64,000 bases of DNA from Bradyrhizobium lupini (lineage in GTDB: Bacteria; Pseudomonadota; Alphaproteobacteria; Rhizobiales; Xanthobacteraceae), in assembly GCF_040939785.1 (NCBI RefSeq), contig NZ_CP162553.1, positions 7,149,001 to 7,213,000 of the forward strand, given 5' to 3'. Below the pieces are notes generated by a model. The model did not search any database and was not told the origin of the DNA. It worked only from the letters and a program-made list of their open reading frames with translations. The translations under genes and the position numbers were made by a program. This document shows positions 45,323 to 54,350 of the stretch, piece after piece. The first letter of the stretch is position 1. Every line of letters begins with the position of its first letter.

Positions 45323-46523
45323 TCAGACGTTGGAACGGCGCACGGTCAGATCGGAGCGGTCGAAGACGGCAGGCAGAAGGTCGACGCCGAGGCCGGGGCC
45401 TTCCATTGGATAGACAAAACCATCCTTGATCGTGGGCATGGTGGTAACGAGCTCATTGTACCAGCCCTTGTAGAAGGCGCGCACCGATTCCTGGATCAGC
45501 GTATTGGGCTGGCTGAACGACATGTGGATGGCGGCGATGAAGCCGATCGGGCCGATGCAGTCGTGCGGTGCGAAGGGCCGGTGATAGGTCTCGGCCATCG
45601 CCGCGATCTTGCGGCCCTCGGTGAGGCCGCCGGTCCAGCACAGATCCGCCATCACCACATGCATAGCGTCGCGGTCGAGCATGTCCTTGTAGGGGAAGCG
45701 CGACCCCAGCGTCTCGCTGGCGCAGACCCAGACGTCGGTGCAGCGGGCATATTCGGCCAGCGCCTGCGGCGAGTTCATACGGATCGGGTCTTCGTACCAG
45801 GTCGGCTTGTAGGGCTCGAGCGCGCGCGCGATCTGTTTTGCGGTTGGCAGGTTCCACAGCGAGTGAAGCTCGACCATGATCTCCATCTTGTCGCCGACCG
45901 CCCTTCGGATCTTCTCGAACGGCTCGATCGCCTGCTTCATCTGCGCGGCGGAGATGTAGAGACCCTTGTTCTCCTGCGCCGCCGGATCGAACGGCCAGAT
46001 CTTCATCGCGGAGATGCCGCTCTCCAGCAGGTTTTTCGGCAAGCGCGTCGGCGCGGTGCATGAAGCCGTCGAGGTCTTCGTAGGGACTCTTGGCAGCGCC
46101 AAGATTCCAGTTCGCGACCGGGCTGATATTGGTGGAGCGGACATATTGGGTGCCGGCGCAGGTGTTGTAGATGCGCTGCTTGTCGCGGCAGAGGCCGCCG
46201 AGCATCTGGTGGACCGGCTGATTGCAGACCTTGCCGAACAGGTCCCACAGCGCGATGTCGATTGCCGAGGCCGCGCGATATTCGACGCCGGTGGACGACT
46301 GCGCCATCGGCAGGTTCAGCATGTCGCGATGGATCGCCTCGATGTGCAGCGGATTGCGGCCGAGCAGGCGGCCGGCAAAGGTGTCGTGGATCTGCGCCTC
46401 GACTGCGCCGGCGCCGTAAAAGGTTTCGCCGAGACCGATCATGCCCGTGTCGGTGTGGACGCGCACCCAGATGACGTTGGAGAATTCTTCGGTGCGCAGC
46501 GTCTCTATCGACGTGATTTTCAC
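45323..46523 (-). CDS. Enolase-superfamily sugar-acid dehydratase, one frameshift
   Basis: About 400 residues of the mandelate racemase group, DgoD-like. Start GTG 46523 with GGAGGAG six bases upstream. Metal ligands appear as Glu in IMVELHSLW, Glu in WYEDPIR and Glu in CASETLGSR; the acid/base His in ELH and another in FAPHDCIGPIG match galactonate-dehydratase-type active sites. Near 46031-46041 the frame changes from ADALAEKPAGE to KNLLESGISAMKIWPFD; one extra base in GCCGAAAAACC explains it. It dehydrates a sugar acid to a 2-keto-3-deoxy acid and is first in the operon. Confidence 0.85.
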
Positions 46524-46622
46524 GGCAACTCCTCCCGTCGCAGGCGCGCGCAGCGCCGTCTTGTTGTCATTGCGCACCGCAACATGGTGCGGGCAGGCGT
46601 CAAGTCTTACGCCCGCTTGTAA

Positions 46623-46656
46623 TATATCACAACATGTTTTAGGGATATCACCAACA
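46623..46656. promoter_or_regulatory. Candidate operator, two direct ATATCAC repeats
   Basis: ATATCACAACA at 46623-46633 and ATATCACCAACA at 46645-46656 repeat with a 22-base period in the region between the divergent dehydratase and GntR genes. The spacing of two helical turns suits a dimeric or tetrameric regulator, plausibly the GntR protein. This is inference from position. Confidence 0.45.
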
Positions 46657-46700
46657 AGGCGCCATCCAGCAACGACGGCGCGGGCTGAGGGAGAGACGGC

Positions 46701-47465
46701 ATGGCAACGCGCAAGCGCGCGCTCGAGGTGGTGAGGAACGACGACGGCGAGGGCAAGCCCTTCCGACGCAACCGTCTCAACTTCTTCGAGCTCGCCTACC
46801 AGAGGATCGAAGAGCTGCTCGTCCATTGCGAGCTCAAGCCAGGCCAGTTCATGACAATGCTGGAATTGCAGCACATCACCGGCTTCGGCCGTACGCCGGT
46901 TCATCACGCCGTCAATCGTCTCTCCGCCGATACGTTGATCATCATCCGACCGCGCCACGGTCTGCGCATTGCGCCGATCGATCTGGCACGCGAGCGCATG
47001 CTGCTGGCCTTGCGCCGCGACATGGAGCGCTTCGTGATCCGGCTTGCGGCCGATCGCGCCAGCCTCTCGCACCGCAATCAGGCGCTGCATATTGAGCGCC
47101 TTTTGCGCGAGCGCCGCGCCACTCTGACCCTCGACGAGTTCAACAGTATTGACCGCCGCATCGACGCGCTGGTGCTGGAGGCGGCAGGCGAGCCGTTTCT
47201 GGTGCACACGCTACGGCCGTTACACACGCTGTACCGGCGCATCGGCTACATCCACCACCGGTTCATGCCGGGACAGGCCGAACTGTCAGGCACGATCGAT
47301 CGTCACCTCGCCATTCTCGCCGCGGTCGCCGGCCGCCGCGTCGAGGACGCGGTGAAGGCGAGCGATGCACTGATCGACTACATGGGCGAGATGTTCACCG
47401 GCATGGAGGTCGGGATCGACCCGCGCCTGCTCGATTGCAGCATCGAGCCGCTGCTTGGCACGTAA
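46701..47465 (+). CDS. GntR family (FadR-type) regulator
   Basis: A 254-residue regulator. The winged-helix N-terminus (ELAYQRIEELLVHCELKPGQ, then LELQHITGFGRTPVHHAVNR) is followed by a helical FCD-type ligand domain (RRDMERFVIRLAADRASLSH to GEMFTGMEVGIDP). It is divergent from the sugar-acid operon and followed by the MFS transporter gene 26 bases downstream. The likely role is control of both in response to the sugar acid or its keto product. Confidence 0.9.
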   Translation: MATRKRALEVVRNDDGEGKPFRRNRLNFFELAYQRIEELLVHCELKPGQFMTMLELQHITGFGRTPVHHAVNRLSADTLIIIRPRHGLRIAPIDLARERMLLALRRDMERFVIRLAADRASLSHRNQALHIERLLRERRATLTLDEFNSIDRRIDALVLEAAGEPFLVHTLRPLHTLYRRIGYIHHRFMPGQAELSGTIDRHLAILAAVAGRRVEDAVKASDALIDYMGEMFTGMEVGIDPRLLDCSIEPLLGT

Positions 47466-47490
47466 GAAAGTTTTGAAGAGAGGACCAAAG

Positions 47491-48855
47491 ATGTCGACGA
47501 TGGCGATGCCACAACCGACCGCGAGCGAAGCCGCGGTCCGCTACCTCATCACGAACTACAGTCCCAAGGGCAACAAGGTCGGCTGGCTGATGATGGCCTC
47601 GATCCTGGTCGAAGCCTGGGATCTCTATTCGATCGCCTTCGTGCTGATCTTCATCAAGGAGCAGTTCAATCCCGATCCGCTGATGCTGGGCCTGGCCGCG
47701 GCCGGTACGCAAGGCGGCGCCCTGATCGGTGCGCTGCTCGGCGGCTGGCTCTCCGACAAGATCGGCCGCCGCGTCATGTTCCTGGTGACGATGGTGCTGT
47801 TCATCGTGCTGGCGCTGGCGCAGGCCTTCGTGCCCAATGTGTTCTGGCTCGTCGTGATCCGCTTCTTGCTCGGCGTTCCGCTCGGTTCGGACATCTCGAC
47901 CGGCTACACCTACATCATGGAATCCATGGCCAAGGGTGAGCGCGAAGTCATGGGCAACCGCTGGCAATTCATGTTCGCGGTCGGTGAGGTCCTGACGATC
48001 GGCGTCATCGTGATCTTCCTGCTGCTCGACATCAACCACGAAACGCTATGGCGGGTGACGCTCGGCCTCGGCGCGCTGCCGGCGCTGATCATCCTGATCA
48101 TGCGCCACGACGTGCCGGAGACGGCGGTCTGGCTGGTGCAGAAGGGACGCTACCGCGAGGCCAAGCAGGTCGCGCGCGAGATGTTCAACGACGACCTCGC
48201 CATGCTGCCGGACCATGACGTGGAGGTGCCCAAGGTGTCCACCCGCGACTTCCTCGCCGACCTCAAGAAGGATCCGATCCGCTGGCGCGCCACGATCTAC
48301 GGCTGGATCGCCTGCTTCGCGCAGGCCAGCGAGTTCTCGACCTTCGCGTTCTACCTGCCGGTGCTCTTCGTGATGGTCGGCGTGTCGAGCGTGCTCGGCA
48401 TCAATCTGGTGACGATGGCGCTGTTCTCCTTCGCTGCCGTGTCGGGCTGGGTCGGTCCGCTGCTGACCCCGAAAATCGGCCACCGCGGCATCTCGATCGC
48501 GGGCTTCTCGATCGTGCTGGTCTCGCTGCTGGTCGCGGCCTTCGCGCTCTACACCGACAACAAGATCCTGCTGCCGTTCGCGGCTGCCGCGATGCTGTGG
48601 GGCCATTATTGGGATGCCTCCAACTGCATGACGATCCCGACCATGGTCGCCAAGCCGAAATATCGCGGCACCGCCAGCGGCTTCGCCTACATGTTCGTGA
48701 AGCTGCCGTCGTTCCTCGCGATCTTCCTGTTCCCGTCGTTGTTCGCGGCGATTGGGCAGGCGAATGCCACGCTGTTCGTCGCGATCTTCCCGCTGATCGG
48801 ATTACTTGCCGCAATCTTCATCCTGCCGGAAGTCTACGGCTACGAGAACGACTGA
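47491..48855 (+). CDS. Major facilitator superfamily sugar-acid transporter
   Basis: A 454-residue inner-membrane transporter with twelve predicted helices from ATG 47491 (GAGAGGA upstream). The MFS loop motif GGWLSDKIGRRVMFLV lies after helix 2 and GxLG(x) type residues recur in the second half (MFVKLPSFLAIFLFPSLFAA). It follows the GntR gene and is next to the sugar-acid operon, so it is likely to import that substrate by proton symport. The alternative is another organic acid; the sequence cannot tell. Confidence 0.88.
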   Translation: MSTMAMPQPTASEAAVRYLITNYSPKGNKVGWLMMASILVEAWDLYSIAFVLIFIKEQFNPDPLMLGLAAAGTQGGALIGALLGGWLSDKIGRRVMFLVTMVLFIVLALAQAFVPNVFWLVVIRFLLGVPLGSDISTGYTYIMESMAKGEREVMGNRWQFMFAVGEVLTIGVIVIFLLLDINHETLWRVTLGLGALPALIILIMRHDVPETAVWLVQKGRYREAKQVAREMFNDDLAMLPDHDVEVPKVSTRDFLADLKKDPIRWRATIYGWIACFAQASEFSTFAFYLPVLFVMVGVSSVLGINLVTMALFSFAAVSGWVGPLLTPKIGHRGISIAGFSIVLVSLLVAAFALYTDNKILLPFAAAAMLWGHYWDASNCMTIPTMVAKPKYRGTASGFAYMFVKLPSFLAIFLFPSLFAAIGQANATLFVAIFPLIGLLAAIFILPEVYGYEND

Positions 48856-48864
48856 TCTCGCAAG

Positions 48865-50115
48865 TTACCAGATCGCGGCCGCCAAGGCCGCGATCAGGGC
48901 CGGCGGCGTCACGAGCAGTCCGAGCTTGAGGAACGGCCAGGCGCCGACTTCGATCTTCTCCCGCCGCAGCGCCACCAGCCACAGGATGGTGGCGAGCGAA
49001 CCGGTCACCGACAGATTGGGACCGAGATCGACGCCGATCAGGATGGCGCTCACGACCGGCGCGGGCAAGTGATCGCTGGCGGCGACCGAGCCGGCAACGA
49101 GACCGACGGGAAGATTATTGGCGATGTTGTCGGCGACCGCGGTGGCGATGCCGACGCTCCAGGCCGCCTTCGTCACGGATTGTCCGACAGCTTCATGCAG
49201 CAGCGCGCTGAGCTGCCCGATCACGCCGGTCTTGATCAGCGCTTCCACCATCACGAACAATCCGCCGACCAGCGGCAGCACGCTCCAGGAGACGCCGCGC
49301 AGCACGGGGAGCGGCGATTGCCGGTTGAGCAGCAGCACGATTGCGGCTGTCACCACGCCGCAAACGAAGGTCGGCAGGCCCAATTGCTTGTCCAACGCGG
49401 AGGCCGTGACCAGCACGACGCCGATCGCCACGATGCCGATGGCCGTCAGCTTGCCGCCGCGGCCGAGCTTGGGATGCGGCACTCTGCGCGCGATCGTCTC
49501 TTCCTTCAGGGCGCGGTGCTGGGTCAGGCGCAGCACGACATAAGTCAGCAGGATCGAGGCCGCCGAGGGCAGGGCGAACAGCCGCAGCCATTCGGTAAGC
49601 GCAGGCATGTGGGCGCCGAACACGACGAGATTGGCGGGGTTGGAGATCGGCAGCACGAAGCTCGCGGCATTGGCGATGAAGGCGCAGACGAAGAGATAAG
49701 GCAGCGGCTTGGCGCCGGCCGCACGCGTCGCGGCATAGACGGCGGGGGTCAGCACGATCGCGGTGGCGTCGTTCGAGAGCAGGACGGTGACGAGCGTGCC
49801 GACAATGTAGATCAGCAGGAACAGCCGCTGCGGCGAGCCGCCGGCATGTTCCACGGCGAGCGCTGCGAGATAGTCGAACAGGCCTTCGAGCCGCGCCAGC
49901 TCGGCGATCAGCATCATGCCGATCAGGAAAAGATAGACATCCACGCCTTTCTCGATGCCGGTGAGCGCATCCCGCCAGGGCAGCAGACCGAACAGCACGA
50001 GCGCACTGGCGCCGATGATGGCCCAGATCGCCTCCGGCAGGCGAAAGGGCCGGATGATGACGCCTGCGGTCGCGACGACGATGATGCTCCAGGCCCAGAT
50101 GGCGTTAGACGGCAC
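48865..50115 (-). CDS. ArsB/NhaD-type permease (ion transporter superfamily)
   Basis: A 416-residue integral membrane protein with about twelve helices, starting AIWAWSIIVVATAGVIIRPF. The motifs LSNDATAIVLTPAV, ANAASFVLPISNPANLV and DNIANNLPVGLVAG, with a final LGPNLSVTGSLATILWLVAL, match the ArsB arsenite efflux and related sodium/sulfate permeases. No ArsR, ArsC or ArsA genes are adjacent, so arsenite is not certain. It is convergent with the MFS gene; only ten bases separate the stops. Confidence 0.8.
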   Translation of the reverse strand: MPSNAIWAWSIIVVATAGVIIRPFRLPEAIWAIIGASALVLFGLLPWRDALTGIEKGVDVYLFLIGMMLIAELARLEGLFDYLAALAVEHAGGSPQRLFLLIYIVGTLVTVLLSNDATAIVLTPAVYAATRAAGAKPLPYLFVCAFIANAASFVLPISNPANLVVFGAHMPALTEWLRLFALPSAASILLTYVVLRLTQHRALKEETIARRVPHPKLGRGGKLTAIGIVAIGVVLVTASALDKQLGLPTFVCGVVTAAIVLLLNRQSPLPVLRGVSWSVLPLVGGLFVMVEALIKTGVIGQLSALLHEAVGQSVTKAAWSVGIATAVADNIANNLPVGLVAGSVAASDHLPAPVVSAILIGVDLGPNLSVTGSLATILWLVALRREKIEVGAWPFLKLGLLVTPPALIAALAAAIW

Positions 50116-50283
50116 GTTCGATCCTTGAGATGTGTCGGTTCATTCGGCAGCGATAGCGGAAGCCGATGTCGATGTCTTCCCCCCGCGAGCGCGGACGGCT
50201 ATCTGCGATTGCCGCGTCTCGGCCCGAGTTTCAGTCCACAATGTTGTTCAAAAGCCCGTTGGGTTGGAGCGGCACGATAGCGC

Positions 50284-50369
50284 CGTCATTGCGAGGAGCG
50301 CAGCGACGAAGCAATCCAGACTGTTTCCGCGGAAAGATTTTGGATTGTTTCGCTGCGCTCGCAACTACG
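50284..50369. repeat. Palindromic intergenic repeat, copy 2
   Basis: CGTCATTGCGAGGAGCGCAG at the left and TTCGCTGCGCTCGCAACTAC at the right pair as the arms, with GAAGCAATCCAGA and TTTGGATTG nearer the centre. It belongs to the same family as 21758-21837 and 56367-56489; the left arm here carries an insertion. Confidence 0.85.
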
Positions 50370-50401
50370 GAGTTTGTGGCAGCTTCGTGCGACCATAACA
50401 C

Positions 50402-52880
50402 TCATCGCGCCATCGACGGCTTTGCCGTGATTGCCTTCCGCAAGATGCGCGACAGCGCTTCGACCGAATACGGCTTCTGGATCAGCTCGAAACCGCGATC
50501 GGCGTTCTCGGCGAGAACGTTGCTGTAACCAGAGGTGAGCACGACGGGCAGGCCCGGATAGCGTTCGCGGATGATGCCGGCGAGCTCGACGCCGTTCATG
50601 CCGGGCATGATGACGTCGGAGAAAACGAGATCGACGGCGAACTCGTTCTCGCCGAGAATGGCGAGCGCCGCATTGGCGTTGGCGGCGCGGCGGACGACAT
50701 AGCCGAGGTCTTCCAGCAGCTCGGTGGAGAACCGGCCGACCTCGTCGTCGTCTTCCACCACGAGCACGCGATAGCCGCGCCCGGTGGCCGCGGCCTCATA
50801 GGTCAGCGCCGCGGCTTTCCTGATCTGTCGCGGGGCTGTGCGCCCGCGGCAGATAGATGGTGAAGGTCGCGCCTTCACCATGCGTGCTCGTCACGGCAAT
50901 GTCGCCCTCGGACTGCTTTGCGAAGCCGAAGGCCTGGCTCAGGCCGAGGCCGGTGCCCTTGCCGACCTCCTTGGTGGTGAAGAACGGCTCGAAGATGGCT
51001 TCGATGTTTTCGGGCGCGATGCCGCTGCCGGTGTCGGCAACGGAGATCGCGACATAGTCGCCGCCGCGCGCCGGTTGCGTGCGGAGGTCGGGGATTCCCT
51101 GAACTTTCCGGACCGCTATGGTGAGACGGCCTTCGCCGTCCATGGCGTCGCGGGCGTTGATGGCGAGGTTGATTAGCGCGGTCTCGAATTGCGCGATATC
51201 GGCGACCGTGAAGCAGTCGCCATCGTGAACCTCCACCGCGATTTCGATGCGGCCGCCGACCAGCGGCCGGACCAGTTGCGCCACGCCTTCAACCTGGCTG
51301 CCGACGTTGAAGATCTGCGGTTTCAGCGGCTGCCGGCGCGCAAACGCCAGCAGCTGGGCGGTCAGCTTGGAGGCACGCTCGACGGTGTCCGAGATAGCAT
51401 CGACATAGCGGCGACGGCGCTCCTCCGGCAGCTCGCGGCGGCGCAGGAAATCGGTGGCCGAGCGGATGATGGTGAGCAGATTGTTGAAGTCGTGCGCGAC
51501 GCCGCCAGTGAGCTGGCCGATCGCCTCCATCTTCTGCGATTGCCGCAACGCTTCCTCGCCGCGGCGACGCTCGGTGATGTCCACAGCCTCAGGCACCGCG
51601 CCGGTGATGTTGCCGTGGCGGTCGAGCACCGGGCGCATGCCGAACTCGAAATCGCGCTCCCCGATGGGAAGGCGCAGGCGCATCTCCATCCGCACGGCTT
51701 CGCCCTTGAGCACGGTGTCGAAGGCCTCGCGCACTCGTGCGCCCATGCCCTCCGTCGTGCTGAACCAGGGCGTCTGCCACAACGGCTTTCCGATCACATC
51801 CGCAGGGCTCGCCTTGATGGCGTCGAGCACGGTCGTGTTGGCGTAAAGCAGCTCGCCACTGAGATTGACGAGGCCCTGATACTGGTTGCTGGTCTCCAGG
51901 ATGGCGCGCAGCCGCGCCTCGTTGGATTCGAGTTCGGCGGTGCGCTGGACGATGCGTTCTTCCAGCGTCTCGTTGAGCTGCCGGAGCTCGATCTCGGCCT
52001 GTTTGGCCACCGTGATGTCATGGGCAACGCCGATGAAGCCGATATGCCTGCCGGTCGGGTCCCAGCGCGGCTGCGATTCCGAACGCAGCCAGCGCCATTC
52101 GCCGGCGGCGTTCTTGTAGCGGGCTTCCAGCACGAACGGTTTGAGTGATGCTTCGCCCTGAACGGATTGCTGTAGCACGTGGGGCAGGTCGTCCGGATGC
52201 AGCACCTTGCGCCAGTCGAAGGCAATGGCCTGGTCGTAGGGCAGGCCGACGAAATCGACATAGGCCTGGTTGGCGAAGGACCGTGTGCGGTCGAGTTTGG
52301 TGACCCAGATCGGCACCGGGGCGCTGTCGGCGATCAGCCGGAAGCGCTCTTCGCTCTCGCGCAGGGTCTCACGCACCAGCATCTGGTCGGTGACGTCGAT
52401 ATGGGCGCCGACGAGGCGAAGGGCGCGGCCGCCACCGTCCCGCTCGATCTTGGCGACGACGCGGATCCAGCGGGTCTCGCCGTCGCTGGGGCGGATGATG
52501 CGGTATTCTGCGGTATAGTCCTCACTGGTGCCGGACAGCGCTTCGATGAAGTGCTTCACCGTAGCGTCCCGGTCGCCGGGATGAATGCGATTGATCCAGT
52601 CCTCGTGCGACTCGTCGGCAGCTTCCGGCGGCAGGCCGTGAAGCATCAGATATTCCGGCGAACGGCGGTTCTTGAAGCCTTCGCGGAAATCGACTTCGAG
52701 ACCGCCGACCTTGCCGATGCGCTGGATGCGCGCAAGTTCGGCTTCGCGCTCCTGGAGCGCGCGATAGGCGTTGTCGCGCTCGCGCGCAACATCTTCCAGG
52801 TGCTGGCGCAGCTTTTCGGCGGCGATGGTCTCGGGCAAAGGATCGTTCAAGGCGTTGGCCGTTGTGATGCGAGAGCGCAC
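50402..52880 (-). CDS. PAS-containing hybrid histidine kinase, one frameshift
   Basis: About 826 residues, cytoplasmic. Three PAS domains (RSPEYLMLHGLPPEAADESH; PVPIWVTKLDRTRSFANQAY; YQGLVNLSGELLYANTTVLD) are followed by HisKA with phospho-acceptor His in [11 protein letters not shown], a GHKL ATPase ([29 protein letters not shown]) and a receiver (VLVVEDDDEVGRFS, phospho-acceptor in LVFSDVIMPGMNG). The frame breaks near 50815-50822: the kinase ends ATDQESRGADL, and the receiver enters as KAAALTYEAAATGRG. One extra base in TCAGGAAAGCC joins them. Start GTG 52880. The signal is unknown. Confidence 0.85.
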
Positions 52881-53096
52881 GTGGCGGACCGATATTCACA
52901 CAGACGTAGCGCGATGGCCATTGCTCAGAGGGAATATGGAAAGAAAGGCGTCGCCGGATGCAGTATGGTGGGCATGAGCGAACGCCAAGGTCTGGCTATT
53001 TGTTCCGAACATTGGAACGATGAGCCCGCCGCGCGCGTATCCGCGAGGCGCCACAACTGTCATTCCCAAAAGCTCCCTTTCCGAAGAGGCTAAATC

Positions 53097-54167
53097 TTGA
53101 AGCTTTTTGTCTGCCAGGCCTGCGGCAACGTCCTCTATTTCGAGAACCGCACCTGTGAACGCTGCGGCCATCGGGTCGCGTTCCTGCCGGAGAAGGAGAC
53201 GATGTCGGCGATCGAGCCCGACGGAGAGGTCTGGGCCACGCTCGCCGACAAGGGCAGCGGACGCATGCCGTGCCGTAATGCCGAATATGATTCCTGCAAC
53301 TGGCTGACGGATGCAGGTGATACCACCGGCTATTGCCGCGCCTGCCGGCATAACGGCGTCGTGCCGGATCTGTCGGATCAGGCGCAACTCGCCGGCTGGC
53401 GCGAGCTGGAGATGGCGAAGCACCGGCTGTTCTATTCCCTGATCCGCTGGAAGCTGCCGCTCCAGACCCGGCAGGACAATCCCGAACATGGCCTGATCTT
53501 CAATTTCCTCGCCGACGATCCGCAGAGCGGGCAGAAGGTCCTGACCGGCCACGACAACGGCCTGATCACGATCGCGCTGACCGAGGCCGACGACATCGAG
53601 CGCGAGCGGCGCAGGCTGGAGATGGGCGAGCCCTACCGGACGCTGCTCGGGCATTTCCGCCACGAGGTCGGGCACTATTTCTGGGACGTGCTGGTGCGCG
53701 ACGGCGGCATGCTGGACGAATGCCGCGCTGTGTTCGGCGACGATTCCGCCGATTACGGTCAGGCCTTGCAGCGCCACTATGCCGAAGGCGCCCCGCCGGA
53801 CTGGCAGCAGAACTACGTTTCTGCCTACGCGACCACGCATCCCTGGGAAGATTTCGCCGAGACCTGGGCGCACTATCTTCACATCGTCGACACTCTGGAG
53901 ATGGCTAGCGAGTTCGGCATGGAGGTGCGGCCCAAGGTGGACCGCGACGGGGAGTTGACGGCGCGCATCCGCTTCAACCCGTACGAAGCGAGGGACGTCG
54001 AGGCCATCGTCAACGCATGGCTGCCCTTCACCTTCGCCATGAACAGCGTCAACCGCGCCATGGGCATGCGCGATCTCTATCCGTTCATCCTCTCGCCGGT
54101 CGTTGTCGACAAGCTCGGCTTCATTCACGGCTTGGTCCGGAACGTGGGCAAGGCCGGGAAGCCGTAG
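53097..54167 (+). CDS. Zinc-ribbon plus HExxH metallopeptidase-like protein
   Basis: A 356-residue protein from TTG 53097, six bases after GAGG. The N-terminus has a zinc ribbon (CQACGNVLYFENRTCERCG), a second Cys set (CRNAEY...CNWL...CRACRH), and later LLGHFRHEVGHYFWDVLVRD, a thermolysin-like HExxH with a downstream Glu in TTHPWEDFAETWAHYLHIVD as probable third ligand. The closest family is the DUF2248-type putative zinc-binding peptidases. No signal peptide, so it acts in the cytoplasm; substrate unknown. Confidence 0.85.
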   Translation: MKLFVCQACGNVLYFENRTCERCGHRVAFLPEKETMSAIEPDGEVWATLADKGSGRMPCRNAEYDSCNWLTDAGDTTGYCRACRHNGVVPDLSDQAQLAGWRELEMAKHRLFYSLIRWKLPLQTRQDNPEHGLIFNFLADDPQSGQKVLTGHDNGLITIALTEADDIERERRRLEMGEPYRTLLGHFRHEVGHYFWDVLVRDGGMLDECRAVFGDDSADYGQALQRHYAEGAPPDWQQNYVSAYATTHPWEDFAETWAHYLHIVDTLEMASEFGMEVRPKVDRDGELTARIRFNPYEARDVEAIVNAWLPFTFAMNSVNRAMGMRDLYPFILSPVVVDKLGFIHGLVRNVGKAGKP

Positions 54168-54350
54168 GCCGTCCGGGGCCTGTCAGGCCCGTTTCGGTCT
54201 TGCTTCGGTCTTGCGCTGGTACGCCAGAGGGGCCGGATTTTGACCGTTGCCTCCAGCCTATTTTGATGTACCACGGGAGCCACACGGCCCCTCCCATAGG
54301 CTCCAACGGCCAGGGAAGGGTCCCGCCCAAGGTCGAGACTCAAGAAAAGC

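Noticed and set aside
48865..50115. Arsenic resistance operon
   Set aside because: The permease is ArsB-like but no arsR, arsC or arsA is adjacent; the ArsR gene at 35160 is paired with an SRPBCC gene far away.
52896..54128. A 410-residue minus-strand open frame
   Set aside because: It is antisense to the zinc-ribbon metallopeptidase gene, whose HExxH and Cys motifs are clear.
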